This document shows, piece after piece, positions 24,580-33,899 of a DNA stretch of 53,445 nt (position 1 is the stretch's first letter; each line of letters begins with the position of its first letter). This DNA comes from JBMNHG01 sp045627705 (GTDB lineage Bacteria > Verrucomicrobiota > Kiritimatiellia > RFP12 > JBMNHG01). The translations under genes were made by a program, and so were the position numbers. Location: positions 1-53,445 of the forward strand of contig JAZQOE010000154.1 of NCBI GenBank assembly GCA_045627705.1. Reading direction: 5' to 3'. Below the pieces are notes generated by a model that did no database searches, was not told where the DNA came from, and was given only the letters and a program-made list of their open reading frames with translations.

Positions 24580-26634
24580 TCATGGGGCGACGGTAACGGA
24601 ATGGCGGGAGCCAGTCACGGGGACGTCGATGGTGACGGCGCCGGTCGCTGCATCAAAGGCGAAGTCGGACTTTTGTCCGTCAATAGTAATCGCAGAAGGC
24701 TTGGCCGCCGCCCACACGAGCAGCTTGCCGCCGTCGCGCAGGCCGAAGCGGAGCACTCCATCGGGGCCGACAGCCTTGTCGATGACCGCGCCGGCGCTGT
24801 TCAGCTTGTCGGTAAGACCGACTGGAGCGAAGCCGCCTTCGACAGGCACGAACGTGAAAAGCTCGTAGCTGAGCGGCTTGAGGACAAATTCGACGCGCGT
24901 CTCGCGCTTCACGCGGCGGAGTTCACCGGTTGTGTTGATGAAGACGACAAGATCGTCGCCACAATCGAATCCTTCGATTTCCGCGGCGCTCGTGGAGCCG
25001 GACGCGGGATCGCGCTTCACGTCGTCGCCCTTCGGGAAGTGCGTGTGGAATGCGCCGATGATGCCAGCGCGGTCGTTCGTGTTGAAGATCTTGAACGGAA
25101 TATCCCTGTCGAGCGTGTTCTCGAAGAGGCAGTCGCGAGTCGGGCGGCCGTAGCTGCTGGCGCGGAGGATCGTGCCATCGGAGCATACCAGTGTGCGGAG
25201 GACGTCGAAGTTGTGGCCTTCGGGCTTGTCGGAAACATAGATCGGGCCACCGCTCACGGCGCGCCCCGCCGCATGGTACGGGCCGACCTCGTGACCAGAC
25301 TGGAACATGTCCCAGTCCGGCTTGATGAACTCGCCGAACCACAGGCTGATCTGCGCATTGGCGACCATGTGGAGACCGTGGGAAGAAGGATCGCCTGGCC
25401 AGAAGTCAGTGAAGGAGCGCGTCACATTCGATGCGAGCGTCTGGTAGATCACGTCCGTGCCCTGCGACATGCAGTTGATCAGGCGCCCCTGGAAGTGCGT
25501 GTTCACCGCGCCTTCGAGAGCCTCGTGGTAGCGGCGCATCAGTTCGGTGCGACCGCCTAGACCGCGCGAAACGCCTTCGAGCGCGCCCTGGTTATCGACC
25601 TTCACGCCATCGACGCCCTGTTCGCGCAGGTAGCGGTGGAAGTCCTGGTAGAAGCGGTGGATGTCTTCTGGAACGACCACGCCGATCACATTGCCGAACG
25701 CCTCGTTCAGGCCGGGCGAGTGCTTCAGCAGGCTGGGGGAGAATACACGGCGCTCGTCTATCACACGATACTGCGGGAACGACTTTGGATCGATGCCGCC
25801 CCAATAGCCTTCGAGCGCGTGCCACACGATGAACGTATCGACATCGAACTCGTTCTTCGCCATGGCGACGGTCGCCTTGAGTCCGCCGGGGAACTTGTCG
25901 TTCGCCGCGAACTTCGTGAGGCGATTCTCGCCGGTCGTCTGCTGGGCGAAGGAGAGCCAGCCATCGTCGAGGATGAGAAGACGCGGATTCACGCCACCCT
26001 TCGCAAAGCTTTCAAGGCCGATGCGGACCTTGTCATGGGAGACATCGCCGTAGAAGGCGTCCCAAGTGCACCAGCCGAACTGGTCGATGAAATCGGGAAT
26101 CTGCTTTTCGGAACTGAGGCGGCCGCGCCCCATCCACTTGCAGATGCTTTCCGCTGACTCGTGGATAAGCGAGTAGGGATTGTCGCCGACCGCGACAAAG
26201 AGACCTGTCGATGATTTGCCCACGATGGCGGGGTCGCCGCTTTCGGCGACGAGATGGAGGCGGTTGTTCTCATCGCCTTCGATCGCGCAGTGGAAAGCGC
26301 CGTCGAGGAGCGGGAAGAAGGTCGCGAACTTGCCATCGCCGAGATCGACCAGCATGAACTGGGTATCGGCGGGAATCTCTGAAACCTTCGTGCCAAAGCG
26401 CGGGGTGTTCCACCATGCGTCGTAGCGGTAGCTGCACACGAAGCGCTTCATGGCGGGGAGTTCGCCGATTTCGTAGATCGCGCGGTCTGCGGGCTTTTCG
26501 GTTTCGAAATGGAGGAAGACGCCGTTGGCAAGCGGGTCCTGGATGGTGGAGACAGTCGCGGGCGCGCCTGAAATCAAGGCGAGGCCATCGAAGGCGAGAA
26601 TGCCGTTGGCGAGGGAAATCAACGTGGATGTCAT
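24580..26634 (-). CDS. GH36 raffinose-synthase/Sip1-like glycosidase
   Basis: The 684-residue protein starts MTSTLISLANGILAF with AAGGA upstream. It shows the family's signature blocks in order: FGWCTWDAFYGDV, LLILDDGWLS, GVDGVKVDNQGAL (nucleophile Asp), FWPGDPSSHGLHMVANAQISLWFGEF, and PDWDMFQSGH with the putative acid/base region. Plant raffinose synthases and archaeal or bacterial alpha-galactosidases share this fold. No signal peptide is visible, so it is probably cytoplasmic and acts on imported alpha-galactosides. It is transcribed away from murC, and both genes share a 139-bp divergent promoter region. Confidence 0.9.
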   Translation of the reverse strand: MTSTLISLANGILAFDGLALISGAPATVSTIQDPLANGVFLHFETEKPADRAIYEIGELPAMKRFVCSYRYDAWWNTPRFGTKVSEIPADTQFMLVDLGDGKFATFFPLLDGAFHCAIEGDENNRLHLVAESGDPAIVGKSSTGLFVAVGDNPYSLIHESAESICKWMGRGRLSSEKQIPDFIDQFGWCTWDAFYGDVSHDKVRIGLESFAKGGVNPRLLILDDGWLSFAQQTTGENRLTKFAANDKFPGGLKATVAMAKNEFDVDTFIVWHALEGYWGGIDPKSFPQYRVIDERRVFSPSLLKHSPGLNEAFGNVIGVVVPEDIHRFYQDFHRYLREQGVDGVKVDNQGALEGVSRGLGGRTELMRRYHEALEGAVNTHFQGRLINCMSQGTDVIYQTLASNVTRSFTDFWPGDPSSHGLHMVANAQISLWFGEFIKPDWDMFQSGHEVGPYHAAGRAVSGGPIYVSDKPEGHNFDVLRTLVCSDGTILRASSYGRPTRDCLFENTLDRDIPFKIFNTNDRAGIIGAFHTHFPKGDDVKRDPASGSTSAAEIEGFDCGDDLVVFINTTGELRRVKRETRVEFVLKPLSYELFTFVPVEGGFAPVGLTDKLNSAGAVIDKAVGPDGVLRFGLRDGGKLLVWAAAKPSAITIDGQKSDFAFDAATGAVTIDVPVTGSRHSVTVAP

Positions 26635-26773
26635 TTGCTATCCTTGGTTTGAACTTACGAAAAGAAAACGATGGGAAGATTATAAGGCAATGGCGAATTG
26701 GGAACAAGAGGACGGATTTTCAACTCTACCTTCCATCTTGTACCGCCAATGTTGGAATGCTACCCTTCTCTTC

Positions 26774-29119
26774 ATGGGAACCGTGTATGAACCACAGCCG
26801 ATGGAACTTCTTGGCGGGGCGCCTGGTCGCGCCCATGCGATCGGCGTTTGCGGCGTTGGAGTGGCGGGTGTCGCCGCATGGCTCGCGCGCAAGGGCTGGA
26901 AGGTTTCCGGCTGCGATTCACTGGCTGGCGGGAAGACGGCGGAATGGCTTCGGGCGCAGGGTGTCGATGTCGTCGCCGGACACGATCCTTCGCACATTGA
27001 TTCCGATTGCGACATCCTCATCCACACTGCCGCCGTTGCGGCGTCGCATCCCGAAATGCGGCGCGCCGCGGAATTGGGCGTTCCCGTGTTGCGTCGCGGA
27101 CTCGCGCTTGCCGCGCTTCTTGGCGGGTGTCGCGCCGTCGCCGTTTGCGGCACGCACGGCAAGACTACAACCACGACATTCGCGACACGGTTGCTCCGCG
27201 CGCTTGGAGATGATGCAGGATGGTGTCTCGGCGGCACGGCGGAAGGGCTCGATGGATATTCGGGCGGAGGGATGACAGTCGATTCGATCGTAGTCGCCGA
27301 GTCCGACGAGAGCGACGGAACCCTCGCTGCGTACGCGCCGTATATCATGGTCGTCAACAACATCGAATTCGACCACATGGAACACTTCGAAGGCGAGGCC
27401 GCCTTGGTCGAGTGCTTCGTTTCCGCGGCGCGAAAAACGCGGCGCGCCGTTATTTTCGGTGCGGATTCGCGGCGCGCCGTCCAAGTCGCGCAATCAGCAT
27501 CGGTACAGGCGATCGGCTTCGGCTTTTGCGAAAGCGCGGAAATGCGCGCGACCAATCTGCGCATGGATGCGAATGGAACGACATTCGAGATGTCGTGGCG
27601 CGGCGCACCGCTTGGCGATGTCCGCATCGATTCGCCTGGACGCCACAATGTGCTCAATGCGCTTGGAGCGGCGACAGTGGCTGTCTCCCTTGGACACGAT
27701 CCAGCAGAGGTGGCAGGCGGGATGCGTTCGCTTGGCGCGCTTCCAGAACGCCGCTTCGAATGCCTCGCAAACACAAATGGCATTCGCGTTGTTTCGGATT
27801 ACTCGCACCATCCCACGGAAATCAAGGCGCTCGTCGAAGTGGCGCGCCTGCAAAATGCGAAGCGCATCGTCGCGCTTTTCCAGCCTCACCGCTACACGCG
27901 CACGCTCGCGCTTGGCGCAGATTTCCCGCCATCCTTTTCAGGCATCGACAAGCTTGTGATCTCGCCTGTCTTCGAGGCTTCCGAAGCGCCGATAGACGGC
28001 GGGCATTCAAGCGATTTGTATGCGCGGTTCCGTAATGCAACCGGGGCAGGGGAGTCGATTCCCGTGCCGATGATTGCGCCGTCGCTTGACGCCGCCCGCG
28101 ACTATCTGCTGCACGAGTTGCGCGATGGGGATTTGTTTCTCGCGATTGGCGCGGGAGACATTGTTCGCACCGCTCGTGAGATTGCGCAAGCGGTGCAAAG
28201 TGGGGAATTTGGCTGCCAGGCGGTGTCTGATGAGTTCGCGGACATAAGACTTTCGCGTGATTACCCGCTTGGCCGCCACACTGGCTATGGGGTGGGGGGA
28301 TGTGCCGACTGGTTCGCGGCGCCTGCGAACGAAACAGAACTTGGATCGCTTGTCGCGCGGCTCTCGCAGCGCGGGATCCAATGGCGCGTCGCTGGCGCGG
28401 GAATGAACACTCTCGTGAGCGACCTCGGCGTTTCGGGTGTTGTGATCAGTCTCGATGCGCCAGACTTCACATTCTTCGAGCGCACTGGCGATGAGACTGT
28501 GCGGTGTGGCGCGGGGCTTTCCGGCGCGGCGTTGCTCGACAGGCTCGAACGCGAAGGGCTGTCCGGGCTTGAATTTCTGGAGGGCGTACCAGGCAGACTG
28601 GGTGGATTCCTCGCCATGAACGCTGGCGCCCACGGCGATGAAATCTGCAGTCATGTCGAGTCCATTCACCATTTGAATGGCGACGGCTCACGCGCTATAA
28701 TTCCCCGCGATGACTTGGCGTATGGGTACCGCGAATGCGAGAGTCTTGTCGGGCGCATTGCGCTTGGGGCGGAATTCCGCCTGAAGCGTGACACGTCCGA
28801 AGCAATCCGCGAGCGGCGCGCCGCTTTCCGCGCAAAGCGAATCAACCTTGCGGGGATGCGAACCGATGGGTCGGTTTTCAAGAATCCACCGGGCGCATCT
28901 GCCGGGAAGTTGATCGAAGAGGCGGGATGCAAGGGGCTGCGTGTCGGCGGGGCTTTCGTGGCGGACATCCATGCGAACGTGATCGCCGTGGACGCATGGG
29001 CTACGGCTTCGGATGTGCTGTCGCTGATCGATATCGTGCGCAGGCGTGTCGCGAAGGCATCGGGAATCCGGCTTGTGCCGGAGGTAAGGATTTTGGACAG
29101 GGCCGCATGGCCGTTTTGA
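26774..29119 (+). CDS. murC-murB: MurC-MurB fusion: UDP-MurNAc-L-alanine ligase and UDP-MurNAc dehydrogenase
   Basis: The start is set at MGTVYEPQPMELLGG; a Met nine codons later is possible, and neither has a good ribosome site. Residues 1-455 are MurC: IGVCGVGVAGVAAWLA, the ATP loop CGTHGKTTTTT, NNIEFDHMEHF, and YSHHPTEIKAL. Residues about 485-780 are the FAD enzyme MurB: RHTGYGVGGCADWF, GAGMNTLVSD, VPGRLGGFLAMNAGAHG, GYRECES, GSVFKNP with the catalytic Ser, and LVPEVRIL with the conserved Glu. The two make UDP-MurNAc and add L-Ala, successive steps of peptidoglycan synthesis. Copies of the palindrome core lie at 27059, 27440, 27470 and 28813. It starts a division cluster with ddl, ftsQ, ftsA and ftsZ. 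Confidence 0.93.
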   Translation: MGTVYEPQPMELLGGAPGRAHAIGVCGVGVAGVAAWLARKGWKVSGCDSLAGGKTAEWLRAQGVDVVAGHDPSHIDSDCDILIHTAAVAASHPEMRRAAELGVPVLRRGLALAALLGGCRAVAVCGTHGKTTTTTFATRLLRALGDDAGWCLGGTAEGLDGYSGGGMTVDSIVVAESDESDGTLAAYAPYIMVVNNIEFDHMEHFEGEAALVECFVSAARKTRRAVIFGADSRRAVQVAQSASVQAIGFGFCESAEMRATNLRMDANGTTFEMSWRGAPLGDVRIDSPGRHNVLNALGAATVAVSLGHDPAEVAGGMRSLGALPERRFECLANTNGIRVVSDYSHHPTEIKALVEVARLQNAKRIVALFQPHRYTRTLALGADFPPSFSGIDKLVISPVFEASEAPIDGGHSSDLYARFRNATGAGESIPVPMIAPSLDAARDYLLHELRDGDLFLAIGAGDIVRTAREIAQAVQSGEFGCQAVSDEFADIRLSRDYPLGRHTGYGVGGCADWFAAPANETELGSLVARLSQRGIQWRVAGAGMNTLVSDLGVSGVVISLDAPDFTFFERTGDETVRCGAGLSGAALLDRLEREGLSGLEFLEGVPGRLGGFLAMNAGAHGDEICSHVESIHHLNGDGSRAIIPRDDLAYGYRECESLVGRIALGAEFRLKRDTSEAIRERRAAFRAKRINLAGMRTDGSVFKNPPGASAGKLIEEAGCKGLRVGGAFVADIHANVIAVDAWATASDVLSLIDIVRRRVAKASGIRLVPEVRILDRAAWPF
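27431..27479. repeat. CGGCGCGCCG palindrome, two adjacent cores in murC
   Basis: A core at 27440-27449 has partly decayed A/T arms (CGAAAA on the left, TTTTCG on the right) and is read KTRRAVIF. A second bare core follows at 27470-27479, read RRAV. The two peptides are near-duplicates 20 nt apart. Confidence 0.7.
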
Positions 29120-29134
29120 CGTGAGTTGTAGATC

Positions 29135-30049
29135 ATGGCGCGTTTCAAGAAAGTTGCCGTCCTGATGGGCGGCGTATCGACGGAGAGGGACATCTCGTTC
29201 CTCTCCGGCGAATCGGTTTTGAAGGGTTTGCTCGAAGCCGGCTACGACGCTGTTCCGCATGTGCTGGATTCCGAATCGATCGGCGAACTGCCGCATGGCG
29301 TCGAGGCCGTGTTCCTCGCGTTGCACGGCGGCTATGGCGAAGGTGGTGGGGCGCAGGCCGATCTTGACAGGATGGGAGTCCCATACACGGGATCCGGCGC
29401 GGCCGCCAGCCGCATCGCGATGGACAAGATACAGACGAAGCGTCTCTTCGACAGCCATGGCATCCGCAATGCGGAGTGGACGGTCGTGAAGCGCGGCGAC
29501 GACCGCATGCCCTTTGCGGCGCCCTTGGTGGCGAAGACTCCCGATGGCGGTTCGAGCGTGGGCGTGACGATCGTCCACGAAGAGAAAGACTGGGCTCCGG
29601 CGCTTGCCGAGGCGCGCAAGTATGGCGATGACGTGCTGGTAGAAAAGTTCATCGCGGGGCGCGAATGGACCGTGGGCATCCTCAACGGCGAAAGTCTCCC
29701 GGTCATCGAGATCCAGACCCCCGACTGGTATGACTTTAACTCCAAGTACAAGGCGCATGGCACGACACACTACGTCTTCCCCGAGGACCCTGCCGACGCC
29801 GATCTGCTTGCGCGTTGTTCCGCCGCCGCGCGCGATGCCTTCAAGGCGTTTGGAGCGCGTGGCCTTGGGCGCATCGACTTCCGCATTTCCCCCGATGGCG
29901 AATGCTTCGCACTCGAGTTGAATTCGCTTCCCGGCTTCACTTCCACAAGCCTTCTTCCGAAGGCGGCGGCGAAGGCGGGCATCCCGTTCCCAGAACTTTG
30001 CTCGCGGGTCATGGAGGCGGCGGCATTCGATCCTGTCGCCAAGGAATAA
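29135..30049 (+). CDS. ddl: D-alanine--D-alanine ligase
   Basis: The 304-residue ATP-grasp enzyme starts MARFKKVAVLMGGVSTERDIS. It shows LALHGGYGEGGGAQADLDRMGVPYTGSG, the ATP-binding PDGGSSVGV loop, DWYDFNSKY (omega-loop region), and the C-terminal LELNSLPGFTSTSLLPKAA that binds magnesium and substrate. It joins two D-Ala residues for the peptidoglycan stem peptide. It begins 15 nt after the MurC-MurB gene and is followed by ftsQ after 5 nt, so it belongs to the same operon. Expected Ddl length and motifs are complete. Confidence 0.95.
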   Translation: MARFKKVAVLMGGVSTERDISFLSGESVLKGLLEAGYDAVPHVLDSESIGELPHGVEAVFLALHGGYGEGGGAQADLDRMGVPYTGSGAAASRIAMDKIQTKRLFDSHGIRNAEWTVVKRGDDRMPFAAPLVAKTPDGGSSVGVTIVHEEKDWAPALAEARKYGDDVLVEKFIAGREWTVGILNGESLPVIEIQTPDWYDFNSKYKAHGTTHYVFPEDPADADLLARCSAAARDAFKAFGARGLGRIDFRISPDGECFALELNSLPGFTSTSLLPKAAAKAGIPFPELCSRVMEAAAFDPVAKE

Positions 30050-30054
30050 TCGAA

Positions 30055-30909
30055 GTGGGCTGGTTCAATCCATTCAGGCGCAAGAAGCGCGAAAACAGGA
30101 ACACGCTAAATGCTTCGGCCACTTTGACGCGGCCGCAGCAACTTGACGTGCCCATGCGTGTTTCGCGTCCGTGGGTGTGGAACCTCCTTTGCCTCATGCT
30201 GGTTCTCGCCGCGATCGCCGGAGCGATTTACGGGATACGCACATATCTGGCAAATTCACCACGCTATCGCCTGAGGCAGGTGGTGATCAATGCGCAGACG
30301 CTCGACGAGGACCTTCTCCGCGCCTATCTCCACATCGAGACCGGCACGCCTATTTTCGACATCGACCTCGCAGTTGTCAGGAAGAGATACCTTGAAATGT
30401 CAACGATCTCGTCGGTCCGTGTGACCCGCAAGCTGCCCGATACGCTCGTGATCATGATCGACGAGCGCGATCCCGTGGCCAGGCTCGGCCGCACCAATCT
30501 TGTGATCGACGACTCCGGAACCGTGTTCGTGCTTCCAGGCGGCACCCGCAGCCTTCCAATCATCACGGGATACCAGCATCTGCGCGGCAATCCACTCGCC
30601 CCAGGCGACAAGGCCACGGGCCTGCTTGTCTCGGCGATCGAACTCGTCCGCTACGCAGGCGACGACGAAGGGCACCTTCCGATGACGGACATCGACCTTT
30701 CCAACAGCGACTATCTCCTTTGCACGCTCTACGACCAGCGCCAGGCCCGTATCTCCTGGGACAACATGACCTCGAGATCGGAACAGTCCCGCGAATCCCT
30801 CAAGATGCGCGTGTGCAGGCTTCTCGCCGCCATGAACGATTCCCGTGCCGAAGGGCATTCGCTTTTCGACGCCTCTCTTGACTCTGACACCATACGCGCG
30901 ATTTATTGA
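30055..30909 (+). CDS. ftsQ: Cell division protein FtsQ
   Basis: The start is a GTG (VGWFNPFRRKKREN), nine bases after AAGGA that overlaps the end of ddl. The 284-residue protein has a basic cytoplasmic N terminus, one membrane helix (WNLLCLMLVLAAIAGAIYGI), then a POTRA domain (YRLRQVVINAQTLDE to VRVTRKLPDTLVIMIDERDPVARL) and a periplasmic beta domain. FtsQ bridges early and late divisome proteins and scaffolds FtsB and FtsL. Position between ddl and ftsA is the conserved dcw order and supports the call despite low sequence conservation. Confidence 0.9.
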   Translation: MGWFNPFRRKKRENRNTLNASATLTRPQQLDVPMRVSRPWVWNLLCLMLVLAAIAGAIYGIRTYLANSPRYRLRQVVINAQTLDEDLLRAYLHIETGTPIFDIDLAVVRKRYLEMSTISSVRVTRKLPDTLVIMIDERDPVARLGRTNLVIDDSGTVFVLPGGTRSLPIITGYQHLRGNPLAPGDKATGLLVSAIELVRYAGDDEGHLPMTDIDLSNSDYLLCTLYDQRQARISWDNMTSRSEQSRESLKMRVCRLLAAMNDSRAEGHSLFDASLDSDTIRAIY

Positions 30910-30935
30910 TTGTTTCACAAGGAGCTTTTTCACGA

Positions 30936-32138
30936 ATGGCATACCACCCGATAGTAGCTGTGGAGATTGGCACGAGCCGCACGGTCGTGATGGTTGGCGT
31001 GTCGATCGGCCGCGGCGAGATACGCATTGAGGAGACAAGCACCGAGGTGACCAATGGCATGTGCAAGGGCGGCATAGTGTCGCTGCCAGACGTCCAAAAG
31101 TCGCTTCAGAACGCCATCGGAAAACTTCAGGGCAAGATCGCCATCAAGATTTCGAGCATAGTCCTTGGCGTTTCCGATCCTTCGATTACTTCGATGGTCA
31201 ATGACAGCGTCAAGCACTTCCCGGAAGGGGACCATCTCGTGATCGGCGACGACCTCGAGGAGGTGAACAACATGGCTTCGGCCGTTGCCCTCCCGGCGGG
31301 CTATGACCTGATGCATTCGTTTCCGCTTTGCTACTCGCTCAATGGAAGGCAGGGGATAGTAAACCCCATCAACATGCATGGGGCGAGCCTCGGCCTGAAA
31401 ACGCTTTCGCTTGCGATAGCGCATGACCGAGTCGATAACATCATGCGCGTCCCGATCAGCTGCGGACTCGAGGCCGAAGGCGCGTTCACGGGCCTTGCCG
31501 CCGCGCATGCCGTTCTCACGGAAGACCAGAAGCAGCGCGGCGTAGCCGTGATCGACCTCGGCGGCGGAACGACAAAATACGTCTCCTGCGAAGGCGGCAT
31601 CATAACGACTGCCGGCGTGCTCGGCATCGGTGGCGACCACGTTACCAACGACCTCGCGATAGCCTTCAAGTGCACGACCCCGGAGGCGGAGGCGATGAAA
31701 CTCAAGAAGGGTTCGGCGACAATCGATCCAGCCGTCGCCTCCGAACGATACTCGCTGCCGAAGGACATCGTCTCCGGCGGACGATTCGCAAGCGTCCGCG
31801 CGATCCACACGGTGATCAACGCCCGCATGGACGAGATATTCCGCCTGATCCGCGCCGAGATGAACGACAGCGGCGCACTCGGCCGAATCGGCGCCGGAGT
31901 GGTCCTGACTGGCGGAGGCGCGCAGATGCCGAACGTCTGCGCGCTCGCCAGCGACATCTTCGGATGTCCAGCGACAATCGGCGCGCCTGTCAACGTGCGC
32001 GGCCTGGAAGGCGTCGCAAATCCGGCATCACTCGCTTCCGCCGCAGGGCTCGTCATCCAGGGCGCAGGATATGGACTCGACGAATCCGAGACTTCAAACG
32101 CCGTCAGCAAATTCCTCAAGGGGATTTTCGGACAATGA
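30936..32138 (+). CDS. ftsA: Cell division protein FtsA
   Basis: The start at MAYHPIVAVEIGTSRTVV follows AAGGAG. The 400-residue actin-like ATPase shows the phosphate-1 loop EIGTSRT, the phosphate-2 loop VIDLGGGTTKY, and the adenosine motif VVLTGGGAQMPNV. It ends in a short amphipathic helix (AVSKFLKGIFGQ), which tethers FtsZ filaments to the membrane. Its stop overlaps the ftsZ start by four bases (ATGA), so the two are co-translated. Confidence 0.93.
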   Translation: MAYHPIVAVEIGTSRTVVMVGVSIGRGEIRIEETSTEVTNGMCKGGIVSLPDVQKSLQNAIGKLQGKIAIKISSIVLGVSDPSITSMVNDSVKHFPEGDHLVIGDDLEEVNNMASAVALPAGYDLMHSFPLCYSLNGRQGIVNPINMHGASLGLKTLSLAIAHDRVDNIMRVPISCGLEAEGAFTGLAAAHAVLTEDQKQRGVAVIDLGGGTTKYVSCEGGIITTAGVLGIGGDHVTNDLAIAFKCTTPEAEAMKLKKGSATIDPAVASERYSLPKDIVSGGRFASVRAIHTVINARMDEIFRLIRAEMNDSGALGRIGAGVVLTGGGAQMPNVCALASDIFGCPATIGAPVNVRGLEGVANPASLASAAGLVIQGAGYGLDESETSNAVSKFLKGIFGQ

Positions 32139-33292
32139 ACAACGAAGACAACAGCTTTGTCCTTGTGGGCGTCGGCGGCGCCGGATGCCGTATCGCCGCC
32201 GCCGCGGTCGATTCGTTTGGCCCTGGCTTGAAAGCGCTGGGCTTTGACTCGGATGCGCTTGAATCCCGGCAAATCGAATCCTTCCGTTGCTCCGTGCTTG
32301 GCGCTTCGCGCCTCGATGGGCGCGGCACTGGCGGCGACCGCGTGAATGGCAAACTTGCGGCGCAGGACGACGCACAGCGTATCCGAGAGGCCTTGACCGG
32401 CGCCCGCACGGTTGTAGTAGTCTGTGGCCTCGGCGGAGGTTTCGGCGGCGGAGCCACTCCGGAAATCATCCATTTGGCTCGCGAAGCCGGAATGACGACC
32501 CTCTGTTTCGCGACGCTTCCGTTTTCTTTCGAGGGCGCCAAGCGCCGTAGCGAGGCCGATCGCGCCGTCGCACTGCTCGAGGAAAATTCCGATGCCCTCG
32601 CGGTAATCCCGCTTGACGACCTTTTCGCCGATGCCAACCCCGATGGCGACCTTGCCCTGCTGGAGGCCACGGCTCGCGCCACGACTCTTCTGGCCGATGC
32701 GATTTCCGTTTTCTGGCGCCTTCTCCTGACGCCCGGTTTCGTCCGCTTCAACCCGGACGACCTGAATGCGCTCCTGCGTTCCGGCGGCGGCCGTTTCCGC
32801 TTCGCGGTTTCTGAATCATCCGATCCCGCCAATCGCGCTTCCGCGGCGGTAAAGGCGATTGTCGGATCGAAACTCATGCGCGGCGGCGCATCTCTTTCCG
32901 ACTCCAACACCATCGTGCTTGGCGTGCTTGGTGGCGAAGACCTCCGCCTCAACGAGCTGTCGATCGCCTCTTCCGGAATCACCTCCGCATGCCGCCAGGG
33001 TTGCGCCCTCCATCTGGGCACCGTCCTCGACAGGCGTTTCGATGGCTCGATCCGCCTTGTCGCACTGGCCTTCGAAAACTGGCGCGCGTCGGCTGGCGAT
33101 GCACCGGAAGAGCTCGTCGTGCCCGAACAGCAAACACCCCGCAAATCACGCAGTCGCTCAAATCCGCGTTCGAAACTCGGCTTCGGCACGCTGGGCCTCG
33201 GCCGCTTCCGCCAGACTGCGCCAACGATGCATGGCAACGACAACCTGGACGAACCGACATACCTTCGCCGCGGAATAACACTCCCTCGATAA
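32135..33292 (+). CDS. ftsZ: Divergent FtsZ-like tubulin homologue
   Basis: The 385-residue protein starts in a four-base overlap with ftsA. It keeps the N-terminal nucleotide loop (VLVGVGGAGCRI), the helix FSFEGAKRRSEAD and a near-canonical C-terminal peptide LDEPTYLRRG that would bind FtsA. The tubulin signature, normally GGGTGTG, reads GGGFGGGA (residues 100-107). The T7 loop, normally NxDFAD, reads NPDDLN (206-211), so the second catalytic Asp aligns with Asn. The usual IPND motif reads IPLDD. These changes suggest altered or slow GTP hydrolysis. Position and C-terminal peptide argue strongly that this is the cell's division FtsZ rather than a phage tubulin. Whether another FtsZ exists elsewhere is unknown. 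Confidence 0.85.
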   Translation: MNNEDNSFVLVGVGGAGCRIAAAAVDSFGPGLKALGFDSDALESRQIESFRCSVLGASRLDGRGTGGDRVNGKLAAQDDAQRIREALTGARTVVVVCGLGGGFGGGATPEIIHLAREAGMTTLCFATLPFSFEGAKRRSEADRAVALLEENSDALAVIPLDDLFADANPDGDLALLEATARATTLLADAISVFWRLLLTPGFVRFNPDDLNALLRSGGGRFRFAVSESSDPANRASAAVKAIVGSKLMRGGASLSDSNTIVLGVLGGEDLRLNELSIASSGITSACRQGCALHLGTVLDRRFDGSIRLVALAFENWRASAGDAPEELVVPEQQTPRKSRSRSNPRSKLGFGTLGLGRFRQTAPTMHGNDNLDEPTYLRRGITLPR

Positions 33293-33317
33293 CCATCTGG
33301 ATCACGGATCAACCACC

Positions 33318-33890
33318 ATGAACGAACAGGACATTCTCAAGATTCTCGCAGATTCGGAAGCGCTTCTGACCGGTCACTTCGAGCTTCGCTCCGGCCTGCA
33401 CTCCGACCGCTACTTCCAGTGCGCGAACCTGCTTCGCTTCCCGCGTCTTGCCGAGCGCCTTTGCGTCGAACTAGCGGCGCGCCTTCGCGCAGCGGTTCCA
33501 GGCATCGACTTCGATGGCGTGATTTCCCCCGCGCTTGGCGGCATTCTCGTCGGACACGAAATGGGGCGCGCCTTCGACAAGAAGCACATCTTCGCGGAAA
33601 AGGCGGATGGCAAGCTTGTGCTGCGCCGCTTCGCGATCCGTCCAGGCGAGCGTTATCTTGTCGCCGAAGACGTGGTGACACGCGGCGGCCGCGTGCAGGA
33701 GACGATCGATATCGTCAAGGCTGCCGGCGGCATTCCCGCCGCGGTCACGGTGCTTGTGGACCGCAGCGGCGGCACCGCCTCTTTCGAGTGTCCGTTCGTC
33801 AGCCTGCTCCAGATGACGCCCACGACATGGGATCCCGCCGACTGCCCGCTTTGCAAGCAGGGTAGCAAGAGCGTCCATCCCGGTTCCTGA
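33318..33890 (+). CDS. pyrE: Orotate phosphoribosyltransferase
   Basis: The 190-residue protein has TGHFELRSGLHSDRYFQCA, typical of PyrE, and the PRPP-binding motif YLVAEDVVTRGGRVQETIDIV. A DGVISPALGGILVGHEM segment supplies the pyrophosphate loop. It transfers phosphoribose from PRPP to orotate in de novo pyrimidine synthesis. A short Cys-containing tail (DPADCPLCKQGSKSVHPGS) follows the core. It lies 25 nt after ftsZ in the same direction and 9 nt before the glycyl-radical enzyme gene. Confidence 0.92.
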   Translation: MNEQDILKILADSEALLTGHFELRSGLHSDRYFQCANLLRFPRLAERLCVELAARLRAAVPGIDFDGVISPALGGILVGHEMGRAFDKKHIFAEKADGKLVLRRFAIRPGERYLVAEDVVTRGGRVQETIDIVKAAGGIPAAVTVLVDRSGGTASFECPFVSLLQMTPTTWDPADCPLCKQGSKSVHPGS

Positions 33891-33899
33891 GGAACATCC

